Assembly: GCA_964624065.1 (NCBI GenBank) | Contig: CAZUWF010000052.1 | Location: forward strand, 1-6,214 | Source: UBA7960 sp964624065 | Lineage (GTDB): Bacteria; Bacteroidota; Bacteroidia; Bacteroidales; UBA7960 | DNA: 6,214 bases | Direction of reading: 5' to 3' | Shown: piece by piece, positions 1 through 5,057 of the stretch | How positions within the stretch are numbered: the stretch's first letter is position 1 | How the letters are laid out: each line of letters starts with the position of its first letter | The notes under the pieces: generated by a model | The model's input: the letters and a program-made list of their open reading frames with translations, nothing else | Database searches by the model: none | Told to the model about the DNA's origin: nothing | Position numbers and translations under genes: made by a program

Positions 1-57
1 AAGGTCCTCCAAAAATTATTTTTTTTAAAAAAAGTCTTGGCCTGCCGGGAGGTTTTT
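1..57. other. Low-complexity edge with A and T tracts
   Basis: No gene is visible. The stretch contains a T8-A7 block (19-33) and CCT-GCCGGG-AGG followed by five T residues (41-57), which could act as a weak plus-strand terminator for something outside the window. On the minus strand GGAGG (6-10) near the edge could be a Shine-Dalgarno for a gene beginning beyond the window; this cannot be judged here. Confidence 0.3.
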
Positions 58-82
58 AAAAAAAACAGCGACAATAAGCGCT
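58..82 (-). terminator. Weak intrinsic terminator candidate after the ligase-like gene
   Basis: On the minus strand a short stem AGCG/CGCT (79-82 with 67-70, loop of eight) is followed, after one G, by eight T residues (58-65). A flanking U-G pair could lengthen it to five pairs. The position, 19 bases after the stop codon, suits a transcript end, but the stem is short. Confidence 0.4.
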
Positions 83-101
83 ACGCCAACAGGTGGGCAG
101 T

Positions 102-713
102 TTATTTTCCGAACTTCTCGAAAGATTCTAATATATCCTCTCGAAGTTTTTCACTTTCAATATTGTATCCTTGCGTGACCAAAGAGGTAATAAACTCGTG
201 ATGTTTTCGATTTTTTCGGTATTCTGGTTCTGATGCGGGGTGATGCAGGAATTGTGAAATATATTCGGGGCACTCCGAAATGTTTAGCACTGCGTGAAAA
301 AACAATTTTGTCTTTGCAAAAAACATGGAGCTTCCCGCAATTTTTAGGTTGTTTATTGAAATGTCAGAAACCCCCTTTACCTCGCAGCCTTTCACCTCTT
401 GTTTTTTTAGGGCATCAATAATAATATTGTTGCTCAAGGCGAATATTTTTTTAATGTCGGAAAGTTTACGATTGCCATGAAGCATTGCTATAACAATGGT
501 TTTGGGCGTAAGCACCACGGCATGGCCTCCACTGGGCCGCTGCAACACCTCTGCGCCTGCTTTGGCACTGAATGATAAGTTTACAGCCGTTTCGGGCTTG
601 TCGCGCTGGCCAATTACCACGTAGGTTTTATCGGGGATCCAAGTTAATACACGCGATTCTTCAAAAGCCAATAGCTCCTTGTCGGGCAGGTTATATTCTT
701 GGAGCAACACCAT
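102..713 (-). CDS. lplA: Short lipoate-protein ligase-like protein (BPL/LPL fold)
   Basis: This 203-residue protein resembles the catalytic domain of lipoate-protein ligases, which activate lipoate or octanoate with ATP and join it to the lysine of lipoyl domains. Visible landmarks are YVVIGQ (31-36), RPSGGHAVV (59-67) for the usual RRxSGGGAV motif, SDIS (116-119) for NDL/NDI, Lys124 with IAGSS (KIAGSS, 124-129) as the expected catalytic lysine, and PEYRKNRKHHEF (163-174), typical of LplA. It is much shorter than E. coli LplA (338 residues) because the C-terminal accessory domain is absent; some family members carry that part separately. A Cys110, fourteen residues before Lys124, leaves an octanoyltransferase (LipM-like) alternative open, but the surrounding motif fits a ligase better. 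Its neighbours make the E2 lipoyl domain the obvious substrate. It may be expressed from its own promoter. Confidence 0.72.
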   Translation of the reverse strand: MVLLQEYNLPDKELLAFEESRVLTWIPDKTYVVIGQRDKPETAVNLSFSAKAGAEVLQRPSGGHAVVLTPKTIVIAMLHGNRKLSDIKKIFALSNNIIIDALKKQEVKGCEVKGVSDISINNLKIAGSSMFFAKTKLFFHAVLNISECPEYISQFLHHPASEPEYRKNRKHHEFITSLVTQGYNIESEKLREDILESFEKFGK

Positions 714-717
714 GGGG

Positions 718-747
718 CAAAGGTAGGGAAAAGCAGTGAAGAGTTAA
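718..747 (-). promoter_or_regulatory. Candidate Bacteroidota-type promoter for the ligase-like gene
   Basis: On the minus strand TACCTTTG (718-725) is an exact match to TAnnTTTG, the -7 element used by the primary sigma factor of Bacteroidota. Nineteen bases upstream, TTA (745-747) is a one-mismatch version of the TTG -33 element and lies inside the heptamer block. Only four bases separate TACCTTTG from the ATG, so a start about seven bases downstream of the element would give a leaderless or nearly leaderless mRNA. This fits the absence of a Shine-Dalgarno. The assignment rests on the motif alone. Confidence 0.5.
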
Positions 748-789
748 GAGCTAAGAATGAAGAACTAAGAATGAAGAATGAAAAATTAA
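734..789 (-). repeat. Heptamer array, inverted relative to the E3-side array
   Basis: Eight contiguous 7-bp units are read on the plus strand as CAGTGAA, GAGTTAA, GAGCTAA, GAATGAA, GAACTAA, GAATGAA, GAATGAA, AAATTAA. Their complements (TTCACTG, TTAACTC, TTAGCTC, TTCATTC, TTAGTTC and so on) belong to the same family as the array at 1194-1268, so the two ends of the spacer face each other as inverted arms. Bases 735-749 are a perfect 15-bp inverted copy of 908-922. The block starts 21 bases upstream of the ligase-like gene and overlaps its proposed promoter. Confidence 0.82.
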
Positions 790-909
790 AAGAGAAGACA
801 GCCCCATAATGATTCAAAATTTTTCAGTTAAGGCTAGCAATGTAGATACTTAGCAGGCTATGTCTTCATTTAAAAATGAAAAGAGAAGAGCGAATTGGGG
901 AAACAATTC

Positions 910-1062
910 TTAACTCTTCACTCTTAGTTCTTAACTCATTTGAAGAAAATTAGAAGGCAGAAATTAGAAATTAAAAGTTTAAGAGTTTAATGTTTAAGGG
1001 TTTAAATTTTTCGCTTTTCATTTTTAATTTTTCATTGTTTTGTTGCTTACTGCCTACTGATT
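910..1062. repeat. Mixed heptamer blocks in both orientations
   Basis: Several heptamer runs are packed together. At 910-937 there are four contiguous units: TTAACTC, TTCACTC, TTAGTTC, TTAACTC. At 947-974 the opposite orientation appears as AAATTAG, AAGGCAG, AAATTAG, AAATTAA. At 977-1005 GTTTAA recurs at 977, 985, 992 and 1000, a spacing of 7-8 bases. From 1014 come CTTTTCA, TTTTTAA, TTTTTCA, and then ACTGCCT, ACTGATT at 1049-1062. The first block is convincing; those after 977 are degenerate and A/T-rich, so chance similarity is possible there. Confidence 0.6.
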
Positions 1063-1081
1063 CATTTTTTATTTTTTATTT

Positions 1082-1184
1082 CACCCCTACGGGGTTTGTG
1101 AGCGGGGTGGTTGTCTTTTACCATAGGCGTCGCTTCGCTTTGCCTATGGCTGAAATATTTTGCCCTTTCAGGGCGCAAAACCCC
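1082..1184. repeat. Three-hairpin palindromic intergenic element
   Basis: Three short dyads follow one another: ACCCC-TAC-GGGGT (1083-1095), CCATAGGC with GCCTATGG around a 13-base loop (1121-1149), and GCCCT-TTC-AGGGC (1162-1174). GGGGTTT at 1091-1097 is also complementary to AAACCCC at 1178-1184, which would close the whole unit, and CACCCC (1082-1087) can alternatively pair with GGGGTG (1104-1109). TTTTGC (1158-1163) and GCAAAA (1175-1180) extend the third stem. This composition, with CCCTACGGGG, CCATAGGC and GCCCTTTCAGGGC in order, resembles palindromic interspersed repeats I recall from Bacteroidota spacers. No U-run follows any stem on the minus strand, so it is not a typical intrinsic terminator. 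Confidence 0.7.
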
Positions 1185-1193
1185 TCATCATCC

Positions 1194-1268
1194 TTAATTC
1201 TTAACTTAACTCTTAGTTCTTAGTTCTTCACTGTTCACTATTCACTATTCACTGTTCACTGTTCACTG
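1194..1268 (+). repeat. Heptamer tandem array next to the E3 stop codon
   Basis: Read on the plus strand, the array is a run of 7-bp units: TTAATTC (1194-1200), a 5-base remnant TTAAC (1201-1205), TTAACTC (1206-1212), TTAGTTC twice (1213-1226), then six contiguous units of TTCACTG or TTCACTA (1227-1268; last base G, A, A, G, G, G). The units change in sequence but keep exact 7-bp register apart from the one remnant. The array ends four bases before the E3 stop codon. The changing unit sequence argues that this is an organised repeat family and not a slipped microsatellite of a single unit. Confidence 0.85.
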
Positions 1269-1272
1269 CCTC

Positions 1273-2568
1273 CTACTTGTGTATCGCCTTGCTTATTGCT
1301 TCGAAGCCAGCTTCCATAAATATTTCAGAAATGGTTGGGTGGGCGTGAATTGTAGTTGCAATGTCGTAAACTGTGCCCTCCATTGCCATGTAGGCGCTTG
1401 CCTCTGCTATCATATCTGTGGCGTTTTCGGCAATTATCTGCACTCCCAGCACCTCGCCAAATGTTTTTTCAGAAAGAATCCTTACTTCGCCCTCGGTGTT
1501 AGCACTAATTAGTGCCTTTGCATTTGCGCTCAAAGGGAAAGAACTTACCTTGAAGTCGTAGTCGCTTTCGTCGAGTTGCTGTTCGGTCATACCAACTTGC
1601 GCAATCTCGGGTTGGGTGTAAATGTTAATAGGGAATCTTGCAAAATCAACGGGTGTCGTTACACCTTTGATGTGATTAACCACGTACATTCCTTGCGCTG
1701 AGGCCACATGTGCAAACGAGGATTTCCCATTTACATCGCCAATTGCATAAATGCCCTCAACCGATGTCATAAAGTTGTTGTTAGTTGCAATGAAAGCCAA
1801 ATCATCGAGTTTTATATCTGGCTTGGCTTTTGGAAGGATGGCCTTTCTGACCCTTGCGTTCACCAATACGGTTCCCTTTGGAAGCTCTTCGGTGTTTGCC
1901 ACGACTCCAACCTTGCTTTTATTCAATTTCTTTTTCAGGAAATCGTTGAGATAATCATCAAGCACAGGAATTAGTTTTTCTTGATCGCTAACAATGTATG
2001 ATTTGACCCCGGCAAGGTTTGCCATTTGGGCCATTTCCACAGCTACCGGTCCGCTGCCAATAAAGGCAACGCTTTCGGGAAGTTTTTCGAGCTTGTAAAA
2101 TTCGCGCAAGTCCAACTCGTTTTCATTGTTGCCGGCAGCCGGAATTGAGCCCGTGGCAATGATTATGCTCTTTGAGGTAAAATTGCGGTTATTTACAGTT
2201 ACTGAATTGCCCGAAACTATTTCTGCTTCGCCGGTAACTAGCTCAACGCCGTTTTTTTCCAAAAGGAATTGAATGCCCTTTGAAAGGCGGCTTGAAACAT
2301 CTTGGGTTTTCTTAATCGCTGCCTGCCAGTTGAAAGCTAACTTGTTTAATTCTATGCCATCAATACCGTATTCTTTGGCTTGAGAAAGCCTGTTGAAAAA
2401 CTTGGCACTTTCTATTAGCGACTTGGATGGAATGCAACCCCAATTGAGGCACATACCGCCAACTTTTTCCTTCTCTACTAGCAGGGTTTTGAGTCCAACT
2501 TGGCCTGCTCTTATGGCTGCCACGTATCCAGCAGGGCCAGCTCCTATTATTATCAGGTCGTAGTTCAT
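1273..2568 (-). CDS. lpdA: Dihydrolipoyl dehydrogenase (E3), short and divergent NAD domain
   Basis: This 431-residue flavoprotein is expected to reoxidise dihydrolipoyl-E2 using FAD, a redox disulfide and NAD+. The FAD Rossmann motif GAGPAG is at 9-14, the disulfide CLNWGC at 40-45 followed by IPSK, ATGSIP at 138-143, GIYAIGD at 272-278, and the C-terminal HAHPTISE at 408-415 supplies His410 and Glu415. These are all intact. The NAD domain is odd. The nucleotide motif reads GSGPVAVE (171-178), with Ala in place of the third Gly. The segment from there to GIYAIGD is about 24 residues shorter than in E. coli Lpd, with the loss mainly around 213-235. The usual VLVAIGRxPN stretch reads VLVNARVRKA (234-243). 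The frame is open throughout, so this is not a simple frameshift. It lies 175 bases after E2 with no Shine-Dalgarno. Its place in the cluster supports E3 function, though the cofactor preference may differ. Confidence 0.88.
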   Translation of the reverse strand: MNYDLIIIGAGPAGYVAAIRAGQVGLKTLLVEKEKVGGMCLNWGCIPSKSLIESAKFFNRLSQAKEYGIDGIELNKLAFNWQAAIKKTQDVSSRLSKGIQFLLEKNGVELVTGEAEIVSGNSVTVNNRNFTSKSIIIATGSIPAAGNNENELDLREFYKLEKLPESVAFIGSGPVAVEMAQMANLAGVKSYIVSDQEKLIPVLDDYLNDFLKKKLNKSKVGVVANTEELPKGTVLVNARVRKAILPKAKPDIKLDDLAFIATNNNFMTSVEGIYAIGDVNGKSSFAHVASAQGMYVVNHIKGVTTPVDFARFPINIYTQPEIAQVGMTEQQLDESDYDFKVSSFPLSANAKALISANTEGEVRILSEKTFGEVLGVQIIAENATDMIAEASAYMAMEGTVYDIATTIHAHPTISEIFMEAGFEAISKAIHK

Positions 2569-2605
2569 ATTGGATTGATTTTTAGTTTTTTAACGTTTTT
2601 GTTTA

Positions 2606-2721
2606 ACCGCAAAGTTCACAATGAATTTCGCAAAGGTCGCCGAGGTATTTTTTTAATCTCTTGGTTTTTGTTGGGATCGTTTCTCCGTGCTCTTTGCTAT
2701 TCCTTTGTATTGCCTTGTAGT
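2606..2721. repeat. Degenerate inverted repeat with CGCAAAG units between E2 and E3
   Basis: Two 39-base arms (2606-2644 and 2683-2721) separated by 38 bases are imperfect reverse complements. The best-matching segment reads CTCGG..., then CTTTGCG on one arm and its inverse on the other. The left arm holds CGCAAAG at 2608-2614 and again at 2629-2635, exactly 21 bases apart. The 175-base gap (2569-2743) has no credible coding region on either strand. Similar degenerate CTTTGCGnnCTTTGCG strings are, from memory, common intergenic repeats in Bacteroidota and other environmental genomes; I could not confirm this here. The element lies inside the presumed operon, so transcripts reading through would carry a long imperfect hairpin. 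Confidence 0.6.
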
Positions 2722-2743
2722 ATGGGAATTTTAAGCTTTCGGA

Positions 2744-4036
2744 TTATCCTACAATCAATAATGCTGGTTCGTTTAGCAAGGCAATTATCTCGTTTAGGAA
2801 CCTAGTTGCCTCGCCGCCGTCTATTATTCTGTGGTCAACAGAAATCGATAATGGCATCAATGTCCCAACCTCTAATTGGCCGCTGTTAACCACTGGAGCA
2901 TCGAACATACGTCCAATGCCCAGGATGCCTGCCTGCGGGTAGTTAATTATTGGTGTAGCGTACTTACCTCCAATTGAGCCGTAGGAAGTAATGGTAAATG
3001 TTCCATCCTTCATATCTTGCAAGCTAATGCTTCTGTTGCGTGCTTTTTCTGCAATTTGTTGCAACTCGAGGCCAATCTCCCTAACGGATTTCTTGTCGGC
3101 GTTTTTAATTACCGGTACTAGCAGTCCTTCGGGAGTATCAACGGCTATGCCAATGTTGTAATACTTCTTGTAAATTAGTTTGCCGTTTTCCAAGTCCATT
3201 TCCGAATTAAGGGCCTTGTGCTTTTTCAGGGCAATTGCAGTAGCCTTGATTATGAATGGCAAGAAGCTTAACTTGATGTTGTCGGCTTCCAACCTTTGGT
3301 TAGAAATTTGCCTAATTCTCTTTAATTCTCTGGCGTTAACATCGTCGAAAACTGAAATATGAGCTGCATTTTGCTTGCTGTTAATCATATTGCGAGCTAT
3401 TGCCTTGCGGATTTGGGTAAGATCTTCAACTTCGGTTAATTCGGCTGAAGGTGTTGCCAATTGTTTTTCGGGCGTGTAGGCTTGCTTCTTCTGGAATTTC
3501 AGAATGTCTTCTTTCATTACCCTTCCGGCAGGACCAGTGCCCGTAACAAGGTTAATGTCTATGCCCATTTCTTTGGCCATAGCCCTTGCCACGGGAGTTG
3601 CAATAGCCTTTTTCTTTTGGGTTTTTTCTGGTTGTTTCTCCGCAGGAGTGTCAAAATCGCCTTCGCTACTGGCAGGCATGAAGGCATTGTTTCCCGCAAT
3701 TTCGAGTGTGCCTACCACCCCGGCACCTTCTTCCTCAACGGCCTCCATCTCAACTTTTACCTTTTCGGCTTCTTCTTGGGCTTCTTGGCCATGTACACCT
3801 TCAATTTCTAACTCCACAAGGGCTTCGCCAACGTGTATGGTGTCGCCCACCTTGCCAAAGGTGGCGATGATGACCCCGTCTCTGGGCGAAGGGATATCGG
3901 CTACAACCTTGTCGGTTTCCATTTTCACCAGTGGGTCTCCTACCCTAACGGCTTGGCCTTTGCTTACGTACCATTCAACAATGATACCCTCTTCGAGTCC
4001 TTCGCCAATATCGGGAAAGTTAAAAATAAATCTCAT
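2744..4036 (-). CDS. pdhC: Dihydrolipoyl acyltransferase, E2 of pyruvate-type dehydrogenase
   Basis: This 430-residue protein is the core E2 subunit, which carries the acyl group on a swinging lipoyl arm and transfers it to CoA. A single N-terminal lipoyl domain occupies about 2-79, with the lipoylation site METDKVV (Lys43). A charged linker follows (80-143), acidic at 85-103 and lysine-rich at 138-143. The peripheral subunit-binding domain is at about 145-181 (ATPVARAMAKEMGID, then GTGPAGRV). The catalytic acyltransferase domain runs from about 205 to the end and carries DHRIIDGG at 401-408, where His402 and Asp406 are the expected catalytic residues. The linker lacks the usual Ala/Pro-rich composition and contains a hydrophobic patch around 107-121. 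The start is supported by an AAGGAG eight bases upstream. From the E1 type, acetyl transfer is the likely reaction; a branched-chain acyltransferase is the main alternative. Confidence 0.93.
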   Translation of the reverse strand: MRFIFNFPDIGEGLEEGIIVEWYVSKGQAVRVGDPLVKMETDKVVADIPSPRDGVIIATFGKVGDTIHVGEALVELEIEGVHGQEAQEEAEKVKVEMEAVEEEGAGVVGTLEIAGNNAFMPASSEGDFDTPAEKQPEKTQKKKAIATPVARAMAKEMGIDINLVTGTGPAGRVMKEDILKFQKKQAYTPEKQLATPSAELTEVEDLTQIRKAIARNMINSKQNAAHISVFDDVNARELKRIRQISNQRLEADNIKLSFLPFIIKATAIALKKHKALNSEMDLENGKLIYKKYYNIGIAVDTPEGLLVPVIKNADKKSVREIGLELQQIAEKARNRSISLQDMKDGTFTITSYGSIGGKYATPIINYPQAGILGIGRMFDAPVVNSGQLEVGTLMPLSISVDHRIIDGGEATRFLNEIIALLNEPALLIVG

Positions 4037-4044
4037 TTTTCTTT

Positions 4045-4050
4045 CTCCTT
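4045..4050 (-). promoter_or_regulatory. Shine-Dalgarno of E2, overlapping the E1 beta stop
   Basis: On the minus strand AAGGAG lies eight bases before the E2 ATG, and its two A residues belong to the TAA stop codon of E1 beta. It is the only strong Shine-Dalgarno serving a gene start in this window; the other four genes have none. The overlap suggests terminating ribosomes may re-initiate directly on E2, which would support high E2 synthesis. The coupling is inferred; the motif itself is seen. Confidence 0.75.
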
Positions 4051-5029
4051 AATATTTTACTGTTTTCAAAATGTTGTAAAAAATCTTTTCGGGCGATTGC
4101 ATGAAAAGGTGCTCTCCCTTTGGAAGTGGAACAATTATATCGAAACCTGCCACCCTCAATGGTGGTGCTTCTAATTGCAAGAATGCCTCTTCAATTGCAA
4201 TTGCCGATATTTCGGCACTTGGCCCAAATGTTTTTATTGCTTCGGTTACAGATACAACTCTACCCGTTTTTCTTATTGATTGTGCAATTGTCTCACGGTC
4301 TATGGGATAAATTGTTCGAAGGTCAATAATTTCAACCGAAATGTTTTCCTTCTTGGCCATAACTGCGGCTCTTTGAACTTCTCTAACCATCGCTCCAAAA
4401 GTAACCACTGTTACGTCGGTTCCTTCTTGCACTACTTTTGCCTTCCCAATTGGCACTTTGAATTTTTCGGTTGGCACCTCTTGCTTAATGGCTCGGTAAA
4501 GCCTTGTTGGTTCAAGGAAGAATATTGGGTCGGGCGATTCTATAGCCGAAATTAATAGACCTTTTGCATCGTGTGGGTTCGAAGGCATTACAACTTTCAG
4601 GCCGGGTATGTGCGCCCAAATTGCCTCCAGGGCTTCGGAGTGGTGCTCCAGGGCATTTATCCCTCCACCGTTTGGCATCCGTATAACCATATCAGATGTG
4701 TACTTCCCACGGGAGCGATTTCGCATCCTTGAAACATGGCTAACAACTTGATTGAAAGCCGGCGCTGCAAAACCTGAGAATTGCATTTCCACAACAGGTT
4801 TTAGGCCAGCGGCCGACATACCCACTGCAGTACCAACTATTCCCGATTCGGCAAGTGGCGAATCAAAAACTCGTTCAACACCGTATTTCTTCTGCAAACC
4901 TTCGGTTACGCGAAACACACCTCCTTCAACACCAACATCCTCGCCGTAAACTATTACCCTGTCGTCTTCTTTAAGTTTAATGTCTAATGCATCGTTTAGT
5001 GCATTAACCATGTTCATTACCTTATTCAT
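4049..5029 (-). CDS. pdhB: Pyruvate dehydrogenase E1 component, beta subunit
   Basis: This 326-residue protein is the transketolase-like beta subunit of E1. It pairs with the alpha subunit to form the ThDP site and contacts the peripheral subunit-binding domain of E2. Visible family landmarks are GEDVG at 29-33, GGVFR at 36-40, PLAESGI at 58-64 (Glu61 is the expected ThDP-activating glutamate), the GGG-x6-HH active-site region (121-130; His130 aligns with the conserved histidine) and VTEAIKTFG at 261-269 in the C-terminal transketolase domain. It aligns well by eye with Bacillus PdhB over its whole length, with no gaps noticed. Of the clustered starts (Met1, Met5, Met7), Met1 gives an N-terminus like that of the family. 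Met7 has a weak AAGG eight bases upstream and is an alternative. The stop codon TAA forms part of the Shine-Dalgarno of the following E2 gene. Confidence 0.95.
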   Translation of the reverse strand: MNKVMNMVNALNDALDIKLKEDDRVIVYGEDVGVEGGVFRVTEGLQKKYGVERVFDSPLAESGIVGTAVGMSAAGLKPVVEMQFSGFAAPAFNQVVSHVSRMRNRSRGKYTSDMVIRMPNGGGINALEHHSEALEAIWAHIPGLKVVMPSNPHDAKGLLISAIESPDPIFFLEPTRLYRAIKQEVPTEKFKVPIGKAKVVQEGTDVTVVTFGAMVREVQRAAVMAKKENISVEIIDLRTIYPIDRETIAQSIRKTGRVVSVTEAIKTFGPSAEISAIAIEEAFLQLEAPPLRVAGFDIIVPLPKGEHLFMQSPEKIFYNILKTVKY

Positions 5030-5057
5030 TGATCAATATTTTCTTTTGGGTTAAATA

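Larger units (their letters stand above)
714..1272. other. Gene-free spacer of 559 bases made of repeats
   Basis: No convincing gene lies between the ligase-like gene and E3. The one plus-strand open frame here (990-1223) has a low-complexity, Phe-rich translation and runs across hairpins and tandem repeats. The spacer holds, from left to right, an inverted-orientation heptamer block (734-789), a unique stretch (797-903), mixed heptamer blocks (910-1062), a three-hairpin element (1082-1184) and a heptamer array that ends four bases from the E3 stop codon (1194-1268). Within 797-903 I see only a bulged dyad, GAAGACA-GCC (794-803) with GGC-TA-TGTCTTC (856-867). No strong U-tailed terminator follows E3 in the direction of transcription, so read-through into the ligase-like gene is possible. 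Confidence 0.8.

Noticed and set aside
1082..1184. tRNA or other known structured RNA, suggested by the cloverleaf-like folding
   Set aside because: No acceptor stem, T-loop or anticodon features fit; the stems are short independent palindromes.
1082..1184. Intrinsic terminator for E3
   Set aside because: None of the stems is followed by a U-run on the minus strand, and the element lies about 90 or more bases after the stop codon.
990..1223. Plus-strand open frame of 77 codons in the large spacer
   Set aside because: The Phe-rich product is translated from A/T tracts, hairpins and heptamers; there is no ribosome binding site and no family resemblance.
734..1268. CRISPR array
   Set aside because: Repeat units are 7 bp and contiguous, with no 20-40 bp repeats, no unique spacers of constant length and no cas genes.
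1273..2568. E3 pseudogene or sequencing frameshift explaining the short NAD domain
   Set aside because: The frame is open end to end, family motifs are in order on both sides of the short region, and no displaced homologous residues are apparent in another frame.
2500..2805. Plus-strand open frame of 101 codons across the E2-E3 gap
   Set aside because: It overlaps the E3 start and E2 end on the other strand and runs through the inverted repeat; the translation shows no recognisable domain.
3504..4052. Plus-strand open frame of 182 codons opposite E2
   Set aside because: It is antisense to a well-supported E2 gene, has a Ser/Pro/Thr-rich translation typical of a shadow frame, and shows no family motif.
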